DNA of 49,714 bases from Burkholderiales bacterium (GTDB lineage Bacteria > Pseudomonadota > Gammaproteobacteria > Burkholderiales > Burkholderiaceae_C). Shown here piece after piece: positions 44,559 to 49,714 of the stretch. The stretch lies in the NCBI GenBank assembly GCA_016000195.1, contig JAECRO010000020.1:1-49714 (forward strand). Reading direction: 5' to 3'. The notes under the pieces are model-generated. The model was given only the letters and a program-made list of their open reading frames with translations, was not told the DNA's origin and did no database searches. The translations under genes were made by a program, and so were the position numbers. Numbering within the stretch: the first letter of the stretch is position 1; each line of letters starts with the position of its first letter.

Positions 44559-44778
44559 TTATTGCCCCTGCAGACGGATTTGTCCCAAGGTGCGCATGCG
44601 CGTGAGGTTGTACGCAGCCATCGTCAGCACAAACATCTGGTCCACGCGTTCCAAACCGCGCACCATCACCTGGCGAATCCCGCCCACCGTTTTGGCCCAG
44701 CCAAAACCCTGCTCGATGAGCTTTCTCTTTTGTTGCGAGACAGCATAACCCTCGCTTTGGGCGATAAAGCAACATCAA
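44559..44778 (-). pseudogene. IS5/IS1182-like transposase, C-terminal fragment
   Basis: Translated on the minus strand, the segment gives GYAVSQQKRKLIEQGFGWAK, followed by TVGGIRQVMVRGLERVDQMF and YNLTRMRTLGQIR before TAA (44561-44559). This is the tail of DDE transposases of the IS5/IS1182 kind, including the final Glu region (QGFGWAKTVGG). Upstream in the frame a TGA occurs near 44780, so only ~65 residues remain. It lies between the inverted repeat at 44394-44421 and the IS256-type transposase gene, and was probably cut by the latter's insertion. Confidence 0.75.
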
Positions 44779-44828
44779 TTCTGTAAATTTCGATTTTGGT
44801 TTTGGGGTTGTTGCGCAATAGCGTCGGA

Positions 44829-45962
44829 TCAGGGTTTCATGTTCAGGTAGATTTTTGCGCTCATCCACTCCTCGTCTTGTTCGGCCAGCAAGGCGCTGAC
44901 CAGTCGCAGGCAACTGTCCGTGTTTGGAAACAGCGTAGCGACACGGGTCCGTCGCTTGAGTTCCCTGTTCAAGCGCTCCAGGCCATTGGTGGTACGCAGG
45001 CGCAGCCGATGGGCCTCGGGCAGACCAAACACGGCGAAACCCTCAGGCAGATTTATCTCAGCCCAGGCCGCCAGTTGAGGGTGACTGACCTGCCACTCCT
45101 TGAGCGCCATGTTGAGCAAGCGCTGGGCCTCGTGCGCATCGCTTGCATTGAAGATGCCGCGTATCTGCCTGGCCACCGGCGTGCGCTGGTCGAGCTTTGA
45201 GACATAGCCCTGTGCATTGTGTTGCAGGTGAAACTGGCACCGCTGCCACGGCACACCGGGAAACATCGCTTTACGGGCCGCTTTGAGGCCCGCGTGGTCG
45301 TCACTGGCAATAAACTTGACCCCGCGCAAACCGCGCTGAATCAGGCTGTCCAGAAAGGCTCTCCAGTGCACCTCGGCTTCTGACAGAGCCACTGACACGC
45401 CCAGCACTCTGCGGTGCCCTGAGGCAGTGACGCCAATGGCCACCAGCACCGCACAGTCCACCACCTGATTTGCATGACGCACCCGCTCATAACGGGCATC
45501 CAAAATCACATAGGGTGTCTCATCCAGAGAGCGGGTGCGCCAGGCCTGCAGCCCCTCATCGAGCAGCGCTGTACAACGGCTTATTTGCGTGGACGAAATG
45601 CTGATCTCCGGCCCCACCAGCTTTTGCAATACGGTGATGACTTTGCGGGTGGACACGCCCTGCACATACATCTCGGCCAGCGCCAGATTCATGGCCTGTT
45701 CCGAGCGGCTACCGCGCTCCAGTGCGCTGGGATAAAAGCCGCCCGAACGCACTTGTGGCACCTCAAAGGTGACCTCGCCCAATCGGGTCAGCACCGTTTT
45801 GGATTTGTAGCCGTTGGCGTAGTCCACGCGCTGGGCAGATCGCTCGTAAGGTGTCGCCTGCAGGTGCTGGGCACGTTCAATGCGGGACGCTTCGTTGACC
45901 AGGATTCGCAAGGCTTCGCCAGCGCCGTCAAGTCCGTTGGCAAGCAGGCAGGCTTTCAGCGG
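44829..45962 (-). mobile_element. IS256-family insertion sequence, apparently 5'-truncated
   Basis: Coding similarity to IS256 transposases runs from ~45962 down to 44829 without a recognised non-coding left end or its own start region; it is joined directly to a phage-type coding region. Terminal inverted repeats could not be identified with confidence. The right end lies somewhere between 44828 and ~44778, next to the IS5-like remnant. Confidence 0.6.
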
Positions 45963-46463
45963 CCGGGTCATATCCCCGTTTTTGGGCCACCACTTGAGTT
46001 GAGAAATTGAGGCCGGCACAAGGCTGGCCAGGCCAGGCCAGCCTCGGTCATAGCTGTCGGCATAGGCGCGGCGGGCGGTTGCCTCGTCGGGAAAACACAG
46101 CATCACCTTATGCTCATCAAAGCGGCCATCGACGTTCTGGTTGATGACATAGGCCAGCTCGGACTGCGGGTAGAACCCGACAAAGCAGTCCACGCCATCG
46201 CCATCGTTGCCTCGGGTGCGCTCGAAGTAGCCATAGTGCGCGGCCATGCGGCTGGTCCAGCGCTTGCCGTTGGCATCCGTGCCGGTGCGGTATGTGCCGC
46301 GCGGCTGCTCGATGGCAATGTTCAGACCGTAGAGATTGATGCGCCCCAGCTTGTAATTTCCCGCCTTTGCTTGCGCTTCGGTCGGAGTGGGAATGGAGTT
46401 GTGCCCAAACGCGCCGCCATGGGCTTGCGTTTCGATGTGCAGGAATGTGGCGCTATGGGGCAT
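44829..46463 (-). CDS. Chimera: phage InPase-like domain fused to IS256-family transposase
   Basis: A single frame of 544 residues from ATG 46463. Residues ~1-165 resemble the inorganic-pyrophosphatase-like domain found in phage polyvalent proteins: GNYKLGRINLYGLNIAIEQP, RTRGNDGDGVDCFVGF, NQNVDGRFDEHKVMLCFPDE and WPGLASLVPASISQLKWW. From ~170 on the product is an IS256/mutator transposase: LRILVNEASRIERAQHL, NLALAEMYVQGVSTRKV, DDE residues in VILDARYERVR, FIASDDHAGLKA and RTTNGLERLNRELKRRT. The junction near 45960-45970 is in frame and without a stop. Internal ATG 45971 (MTRPLKACLLANGLDG) could let the transposase be made alone (~380 residues). Whether a fusion protein is made is unknown. Confidence 0.8.
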   Translation of the reverse strand: MPHSATFLHIETQAHGGAFGHNSIPTPTEAQAKAGNYKLGRINLYGLNIAIEQPRGTYRTGTDANGKRWTSRMAAHYGYFERTRGNDGDGVDCFVGFYPQSELAYVINQNVDGRFDEHKVMLCFPDEATARRAYADSYDRGWPGLASLVPASISQLKWWPKNGDMTRPLKACLLANGLDGAGEALRILVNEASRIERAQHLQATPYERSAQRVDYANGYKSKTVLTRLGEVTFEVPQVRSGGFYPSALERGSRSEQAMNLALAEMYVQGVSTRKVITVLQKLVGPEISISSTQISRCTALLDEGLQAWRTRSLDETPYVILDARYERVRHANQVVDCAVLVAIGVTASGHRRVLGVSVALSEAEVHWRAFLDSLIQRGLRGVKFIASDDHAGLKAARKAMFPGVPWQRCQFHLQHNAQGYVSKLDQRTPVARQIRGIFNASDAHEAQRLLNMALKEWQVSHPQLAAWAEINLPEGFAVFGLPEAHRLRLRTTNGLERLNRELKRRTRVATLFPNTDSCLRLVSALLAEQDEEWMSAKIYLNMKP

Positions 46464-46545
46464 GCCTTCATCGTATTGACCGGCAGGCCTGCGAAATTGG
46501 GCAGTTTTCCGCCCGGCACGCCCATGCTGCCGGGCTTCTTTGCTT

Positions 46546-47025
46546 TCAGGCCGGCGCCGGCTTCGCAATATCCTCGCGCACCGTGGCAATGGCCGCCTTG
46601 AGCGCATCCCGCTTTTCGGTCAGCACCATCTCCATCTTCGGCGCGGCGGTGCAGATACCTGCGGGCGGCTTGACCTGCGCGGCCGCCAGCTGCTTTTGAA
46701 ACTTGGTGCGCCCCGTGTCCATGGCCTGCGCAATCTCGGCAATGGCCTTGATGTGGTCATCCTGGCTCTTGACCGGAATCACCTTGCCATTGAGCAGCAC
46801 CTGGAAAATATCGCCCGACTGCTTGATTCGCATGATGACCGTCTGCGAGTCGGCAAAGGTCAGCACCATTTCGCGGTAGCTGATGCCCAGCGTGCGCCTG
46901 ATGGCCGGCACCGCTTCGCCCTGCACGATGCTGCTGCCCGCCCGGGTGAAATACTTGACCAGATCGCGGGTTGCCTTGTCGCTTTTCAGGCCCATGTCCT
47001 CGAAACTGAATACCAAATTCTTCAT
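46546..47025 (-). CDS. Phage-associated hypothetical protein
   Basis: A 159-residue protein beginning MKNLVFSFEDMGLKSDKATR with no family I can name. A middle section (YREMVLTFADSQTVIMRIKQ, then FQVLLNGKVIPVKSQDDHIK) looks like an alternating strand domain, and the C-terminal part is helical and basic. Proteins of this kind are encoded next to the InPase-like polyvalent gene in Mu-like and other prophages (recalled). The gene is on the same strand, 82 bp upstream of the chimeric gene. The start at 47025 is preferred to one at 47034. Confidence 0.6.
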   Translation of the reverse strand: MKNLVFSFEDMGLKSDKATRDLVKYFTRAGSSIVQGEAVPAIRRTLGISYREMVLTFADSQTVIMRIKQSGDIFQVLLNGKVIPVKSQDDHIKAIAEIAQAMDTGRTKFQKQLAAAQVKPPAGICTAAPKMEMVLTEKRDALKAAIATVREDIAKPAPA

Positions 47026-47158
47026 GCTGTCCACCTAAAAAATTGACGAAAAGCCTTGCAGCCATGTCGCTATTGTGAGGATGGCGCACGCTTGAGAGTG
47101 CCCATGTTTTCTGCTGCCGGGCGCCTCTTGGCCGCCGGCACACGGCGGGCCGCGCTCT

Positions 47159-47323
47159 TCAGGTAGGCGAGTGCGTGCGCAGCCAGTCTTTCAGGGCCGC
47201 ATTGATGCGCGACGGCCAGTCTTTGCCTGTGGCTTTGAATGCAGCCAGAACGTCGCGTGAAAGAAAAATGGTCACGGGCCTGTTGCGCGCTGCAATGCGC
47301 TCGCGCTTGGTCAGCCTATGCAT
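47159..47323 (-). CDS. BrnA-like antitoxin
   Basis: A 54-residue protein, MHRLTKRERIAARNRPVTIF followed by LSRDVLAAFKATGKDWPSRI and NAALKDWLRTH, matching the BrnA/CopG-like antitoxin core that binds DNA through a ribbon-helix-helix. BrnA normally pairs with a BrnT toxin, but no BrnT is adjacent. The ATG at 47323 overlaps the end of the HigA-like antitoxin gene by 8 nt, so it is the third gene of a toxin-antitoxin operon (47159-47927). Whether it acts with the HigBA pair or is a stray is unknown. Confidence 0.72.
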   Translation of the reverse strand: MHRLTKRERIAARNRPVTIFLSRDVLAAFKATGKDWPSRINAALKDWLRTHSPT

Positions 47324-47624
47324 GGGCCACTTGCGCCACCAGTTTGACGCCCAGCGCTGCGCACACGCGGGCGATGGTGTCAAAGCGCGGCTGCGCGTTG
47401 GGGCGAAGGGCTTTGTACAGCGCCTCGCGCCCAATGCCGCTGGCCTTGGCGATCTCGGTCATGCCGCGCGCTCTGGCAATGGTTCCCAGCGCATCGGCCA
47501 GAGCTGCAGGGTCGTTTTCCTCCAGCACGATGGTCAGGTACTCGGCAATGGCCTCATCGTCTGGCAGGTACTTTGCCATGTCGAAATCGGGCAGGTCGGC
47601 AACGTTGATTTTTTTGGTGGTCAT
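47316..47624 (-). CDS. HigA-like antitoxin (XRE-type, addiction module antidote)
   Basis: A 102-residue protein with an N-terminal toxin-binding part (VADLPDFDMAKYLPDDEAIA) and a Cro/C1-type helix-turn-helix (ARGMTEIAKASGIGREALYK, ~55-74, then RPNAQPRFDTIARVCAALG). This is the antidote of two-gene addiction modules of the RelE-type killer family. ATG 47624 has an excellent AAGGAG ~7 nt upstream. The toxin gene ends just before it. It should repress the operon through the promoter region 47934-47961. Confidence 0.87.
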   Translation of the reverse strand: MTTKKINVADLPDFDMAKYLPDDEAIAEYLTIVLEENDPAALADALGTIARARGMTEIAKASGIGREALYKALRPNAQPRFDTIARVCAALGVKLVAQVAHA

Positions 47625-47678
47625 GGTCAATCTCCTTCAAAGGGTTTTGGACAGGGCGATGGCCGCCGCAATGTCGGC

Positions 47679-47927
47679 CTACTGGGTGGACTTGTCGCCC
47701 CCGCCCAGCATGATGATGAGCGCCCCCGAGCGCTCGACGTAATACATGCGCCAGCCGGGGCCGAAGAACTCGCGCATTTCAAAGACGCCCTCGCCAACCG
47801 GCTTGACATCGCCCAGATTGCCCTTGATGGTCTTTTCAAGGCGGCGAGCCAAGCGGCGCTGCGTCATCCGGTCCTTGAGGCTATCGAGCCAATCGGTGAA
47901 TTCGGGCAGTGGTTTGACTGTGTACAT
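47679..47927 (-). CDS. RelE/HigB-like killer toxin, C-terminally truncated by an amber codon
   Basis: An 82-residue RelE-fold product starting MYTVKPLPEFTDWLDSLKDR, with LEKTIKGNLGDVKPVGEGVF and EMREFFGPGWRMYYVERSG, and ending GGGDKSTQ at TAG (47681-47679). In this family the frame normally continues with a short helix. Here in-frame codons after the TAG still read ADIAAAIALSKTL before TGA at 47639-47637, directly ahead of the antitoxin ribosome-binding site. So one nonsense mutation removes ~14 residues, which include a conserved Lys-rich end. RelE-type toxins cleave mRNA at the ribosome; loss of the tail may weaken or abolish that. Confidence 0.8.
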   Translation of the reverse strand: MYTVKPLPEFTDWLDSLKDRMTQRRLARRLEKTIKGNLGDVKPVGEGVFEMREFFGPGWRMYYVERSGALIIMLGGGDKSTQ

Positions 47928-47933
47928 GGATTT

Positions 47934-47961
47934 ATTGTATTCGGTCGAGTACACATTGTCA
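47934..47961 (-). promoter_or_regulatory. Promoter of the toxin-antitoxin operon
   Basis: On the minus strand TTGACA (47961-47956) and TACAAT (47939-47934) are separated by 16 bp. The -10 ends 6 nt before the toxin ATG (47927), so the mRNA is likely leaderless or nearly so. TGTA and TACA arms (47950-47953 and 47936-47939) flank the spacer and may be part of an operator. The -35 overlaps the plus-strand promoter. Confidence 0.7.
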
Positions 47962-47983
47962 ACCCGGAAAACCTGCGCTACAC
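47955..47983 (+). promoter_or_regulatory. Divergent promoter toward the C4-like RNA and antirepressor
   Basis: TTGTCA (47955-47960) and TACACT (47978-47983) are spaced by exactly 17 bp. The -35 shares five bases with the -35 of the opposing toxin-antitoxin promoter. A transcript would begin near 47990 and read through the terminator-like hairpin at 48072-48101 into the C4-like RNA. Confidence 0.6.
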
Positions 47984-48071
47984 TTGCGTCACGCCCCAGC
48001 TATCGCGCCGGGGCGAGTCGCTGCAAAAAACAGGGGCCGGGTTTGACAGCCCGACGAGATTCGCGGCCACG

Positions 48072-48101
48072 AGCCGCACACGCAATGTTTGCGGCTTTTT
48101 T
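48072..48101 (+). terminator. Rho-independent terminator/attenuator in the leader
   Basis: AGCCGCA (48072-48078) pairs with TGCGGCT (48090-48096), with an 11-nt loop, followed by a run of T ending at 48101. It lies ~100 nt after the predicted transcript start and just before the C4-like RNA, so it could act as an attenuator or release a short RNA. Confidence 0.7.
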
Positions 48102-48118
48102 GTTGGCGCTCCAGTTTT

Positions 48119-48213
48119 GGCGGCGCTGACGGGAGGGCTTCGGCCCTGCCGGTCTTCGCTCCGCGAGTCTCCCGGTCTGTCAACCCGTCAGCGCTGCCGC
48201 CCTCATTTGACAG
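48119..48213 (+). ncRNA. Probable C4-type antisense RNA (structured three-way junction)
   Basis: A 15-bp outer stem (48119-48133 with 48184-48198, one G-U pair) encloses two hairpins: AGGGC-TTCG-GCCCT (48134-48147) with a UUCG loop, and CCGG (149-152 of 48100s) with CCGG (48172-48175), which has an inner stem 48155-48159/48163-48167. The single-stranded CTGTCAA (48177-48183) is complementary to TTGACAG (48207-48213) downstream. The C4 RNA of phages P1/P7 is a structured antisense RNA lying upstream of the antirepressor gene ant and blocking its translation; this position, the enclosed hairpins and the antisense pairing fit that family. Assignment to C4 is from memory of the family, not from a covariance search. 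Confidence 0.65.
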
Positions 48214-48255
48214 TGAGGAGCAGTTTCGACATCGAGACTCATCTTGGAGCCCATC

Positions 48256-49023
48256 ATGGCTAACGCACTCACGCCCGTGGAATTTCACGGCGCTACTCTT
48301 TCCGCAACCCTCATCGACGGCATGCCCTTCGTCGCCCTCAAGCCGATCTGCGACGCCATCGGTATCGACTGGGAAGGCCAGCGCGTCCGCATCCAGGGCC
48401 ACCCGGTGCTGAATTCAGTTGCCTGTGTAACGAAGGCAACTGGCACAGACGGCAAGCAATACAACATGCTCATGCTCCCGCTGAACAAGCTCAACGGCTG
48501 GCTGTTCGGCGTCAGCGTGCGCCGCGTGCGCCCCGAACTGCGCGAACGCCTGACGCGGTACCAGGCCGAATGCTTTGACGTGTTGGCGCGCCACTTCAAC
48601 GCCGCACCGGCCGCACCGGCCTTGCCCGCGCTCAGCGGGCAGGCGCAGGCCATTGATACGCTGCTCAGCATTGCGGCCTTCCATGCGGCGCAGAGCACGG
48701 GCGTGCAGGTGCAATCGGCGGTGTTCAAGGCCGTGCGCGCCGGGGGCAACGACTGGAAACATGGCCGGTGGATGGTGTCGTTCATCACCGACAGCCAGAT
48801 AGCGGTGCCAGCCATGGTGGACAAGCTGGGCGCTGACGAGTTTGTCACTTCCGTGCGTCGGCTGGCCAGCACCATTCACGCTGGCCGCATGCCTGCGCAG
48901 GACGTGGAGGTGCTGTTCGAGGCCTGCGCCCGCAGCAAATTCAAGGATGCCTGCGCCAACACGAACCGGGGGCTACGGGCAAGAAGTCGCGGCCAAGATC
49001 AAGTCAGACATGAGCTGGTCTGA
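48256..49023 (+). CDS. Phage antirepressor (P22_AR_N-like), 3' end frameshifted
   Basis: Antirepressors bind and inactivate a prophage repressor to start lytic growth. The 255-residue product has the P22_AR_N-type domain: VEFHGATLSATLIDGMPFVA, LKPICDAIGIDWEGQRVRI, YNMLMLPLNKLNGWLFGVSV and RERLTRYQAECFDVLARHF (~1-118). A second domain follows to ~235. At a run of five G (48968-48972) the frame appears shifted: the +1 frame continues YGQEVAAKIKSDMSWSDLHA to TGA at 49103-49105, while the present frame ends at 49023. One G fewer would restore it. Start ATG 48256 has GGAG 6 nt upstream. Translation is presumably controlled by the C4-like RNA. Confidence 0.85.
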   Translation: MANALTPVEFHGATLSATLIDGMPFVALKPICDAIGIDWEGQRVRIQGHPVLNSVACVTKATGTDGKQYNMLMLPLNKLNGWLFGVSVRRVRPELRERLTRYQAECFDVLARHFNAAPAAPALPALSGQAQAIDTLLSIAAFHAAQSTGVQVQSAVFKAVRAGGNDWKHGRWMVSFITDSQIAVPAMVDKLGADEFVTSVRRLASTIHAGRMPAQDVEVLFEACARSKFKDACANTNRGLRARSRGQDQVRHELV

Positions 49024-49127
49024 CTTGCACGCCATCAACCAGGCGGCGGCCATGGAAGTGTGGATGCGCGCCAGCCTGCCGCAACCACCGGCCAGCGCCG
49101 CCTGACCCGCTCCACTCATAACCGCCC

Positions 49128-49150
49128 AGCCCGCCGCATGCGGGCTTTTC
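49128..49150 (+). terminator. Rho-independent terminator after the antirepressor
   Basis: AGCCCGC (49128-49134) pairs with GCGGGCT (49140-49146) around a 5-nt loop, followed by TTTTC. It lies 22 nt after the stop at 49105 used by the shifted frame, which supports 49105 as the original gene end. It overlaps the stop codon of the convergent baseplate gene. Confidence 0.8.
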
Positions 49151-49553
49151 AATGGGGTGTGGCCGTGTCGGCTGGCCCCGGGAGGATGCCGCCGTGAACG
49201 TGTGTCTCGCCGATGTTCACGCCGTTGTGCGTCAAGGTGCTGCTTTCGATGGCCACATGGGCCCCCTTCAATGTCAGCGTGCCGCCGGCCTGGAGCAGCA
49301 CATCGCCACCGGCAATCAGGCGCATGACAGCATCGGCCAGCAGCTCGACATTGGCATGGTGAAAGCGCCGCCAGCCAGTTGAATTGCCCGCCTGGGGATT
49401 GCGCCAGCCGGTGATGATGGGATAGCGCGCATCCCCGCCAATGAAGGCCACCCACACGGTATCGCCCGGCAGGATTTCAATCTCGGTTGCGTTGGCCCCG
49501 GCGCGCGCCTTCTCGCCGATGGGATATTCCTTGCCTATCCGGTTGATTGCCAA
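49149..49553 (-). CDS. Phage baseplate/spike (gpV-like) protein, N-terminally incomplete
   Basis: A 134-residue product with the tail of phage baseplate assembly protein V/spike proteins: LPGDTVWVAFIGGDARYPII (end of an OB-fold), GWRNPQAGNSTGWRRFHH, a beta-helix-like region LLQAGGTLTLKGAHVAIESS, and THNGVNIGETHVHGGILPGP, a common C-terminal end in this group. Complete proteins are usually ~180-230 residues with an N-terminal OB-fold, most of which is missing. The only start is TTG at 49553, directly after the stop of a small upstream frame. It therefore looks like a deletion or frameshift product of a once larger gene in the prophage remnant. Confidence 0.7.
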   Translation of the reverse strand: MAINRIGKEYPIGEKARAGANATEIEILPGDTVWVAFIGGDARYPIITGWRNPQAGNSTGWRRFHHANVELLADAVMRLIAGGDVLLQAGGTLTLKGAHVAIESSTLTHNGVNIGETHVHGGILPGPADTATPH

Positions 49554-49652
49554 TCAAGCCATAGGGTGAGTCCACTCGCCGCTGTAGAGCGTCGCATAGG
49601 TGGGTGAGGAAGCATGCGCCGCGAGGCCCAGTGCAGAGTTGAACGCGGTCAT
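49554..49652 (-). pseudogene. Small frame, probably the severed N-terminus of the baseplate/spike gene
   Basis: ATG 49652 opens a 32-residue frame (FNSALGLAAHASSPTYATLY, then SGEWTHPMA) ending at TGA 49556-49554. The start overlaps the stop of the partial gene at the window edge (ATGA). The SPTYATLYSGEWTHP segment resembles the opening of phage gpV-like proteins that continue with Tyr-Gly. One extra C in CACCCTATGG would give that reading, which suggests a one-base deletion, followed by a larger internal loss before 49553. Confidence 0.5.
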
Positions 49653-49714
49653 AGGGTAGAAGCGCCGTAACCGTCCGACGAATACCATTCTTGCGCGGGA
49701 TTGATGGGCCGGGC
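49649..49714 (-). CDS. Phage protein, C-terminal end only (runs off the window)
   Basis: The last ~21 residues of a minus-strand gene are visible (ARPINPAQEWYSSDGYGAST, then L and TGA at 49651-49649). It continues beyond the window. Its stop overlaps the next ATG, which fits a compact phage morphogenesis operon. The product cannot be identified from this part. Confidence 0.5.
   Translation of the reverse strand, partial: ARPINPAQEWYSSDGYGASTL

Noticed and set aside
44562..44913. Short frames over the insertion-sequence remnant as independent genes
   Set aside because: They are other frames of the decayed transposase tail and the end of the IS256 gene.
47035..47158. Additional gene between the phage hypothetical and the BrnA-like gene
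   Set aside because: The ~120-bp gap has frames only as extensions of shadows; nothing with a ribosome-binding site was seen.

Overview
The window reads as a chromosomal segment of a GC-rich betaproteobacterium of the Burkholderiales, most likely Comamonadaceae and close to Polaromonas. This rests on the gene order ndk-rlmN-pilF-rodZ-ispG-hisS-yfgM-bamB-der-hfq-hflX-hflK-hflC-DUF2065-hisZ-purA, on protein similarity recalled from that group, and on dispersed intergenic repeats of the kind common there. No database search was possible.

Layout. (1) 1-8692 is a damaged type I restriction-modification and defence island on the plus strand: a 5'-truncated hsdM, a rhuM fragment interrupted by palindromic repeats plus a GIY-YIG nuclease gene, hsdS, a FitAB/VapBC-type toxin-antitoxin pair, an OLD-like ATPase-TOPRIM nuclease, and hsdR. 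(2) 8990-12686 is a compact four-gene operon of unknown function. Its centre is a secreted protein with two peptidoglycan-binding repeats fused to a PotF-like solute-binding domain; a MITE-like element supplies the last stop codon. (3) 12900-20689 carries accessory and housekeeping genes: fabG-like, a split chromate transporter pair, rlmB, ybbA-tesA (divergent, with overlapping start codons), selU, a small basic protein, metC-like and a phosphoribosyltransferase. (4) 20766-36943 is the long conserved minus-strand housekeeping run, many of whose genes overlap by 1-8 nt. It covers nucleotide and histidine metabolism, membrane-protease control (HflKC), RNA chaperoning (Hfq), ribosome assembly (Der), outer-membrane assembly (BamB), tRNA charging, isoprenoid synthesis, cell shape and type IV pili. 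(5) 37072-44395 holds rluB, scpB, rluD, bamD (divergent from rluD), a DinG-family helicase, a DUF465 gene and a PP2C phosphatase. (6) 44396-49714 is a mobile-element graveyard: an IS5/IS1182-like transposase remnant, an IS256-family transposase fused in frame to a phage InPase-like domain, a three-gene toxin-antitoxin cluster with an amber-truncated toxin, a probable C4-type antisense RNA upstream of a frameshifted phage antirepressor gene, and baseplate/spike gene remnants.

Points of most interest: the strongly structured C4-like RNA with a junction-to-3' complementarity, driven from a promoter whose -35 box overlaps that of the divergent toxin-antitoxin operon; the peptidoglycan-binding/PotF operon with no transporter genes; seven copies of a roughly 60-bp stem-loop repeat, one forming the BamB signal-peptide coding region and one within RluB; and several broken genes (hsdM, rhuM, higB-like, antirepressor, baseplate protein). 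No rRNA, tRNA or CRISPR array was recognised.
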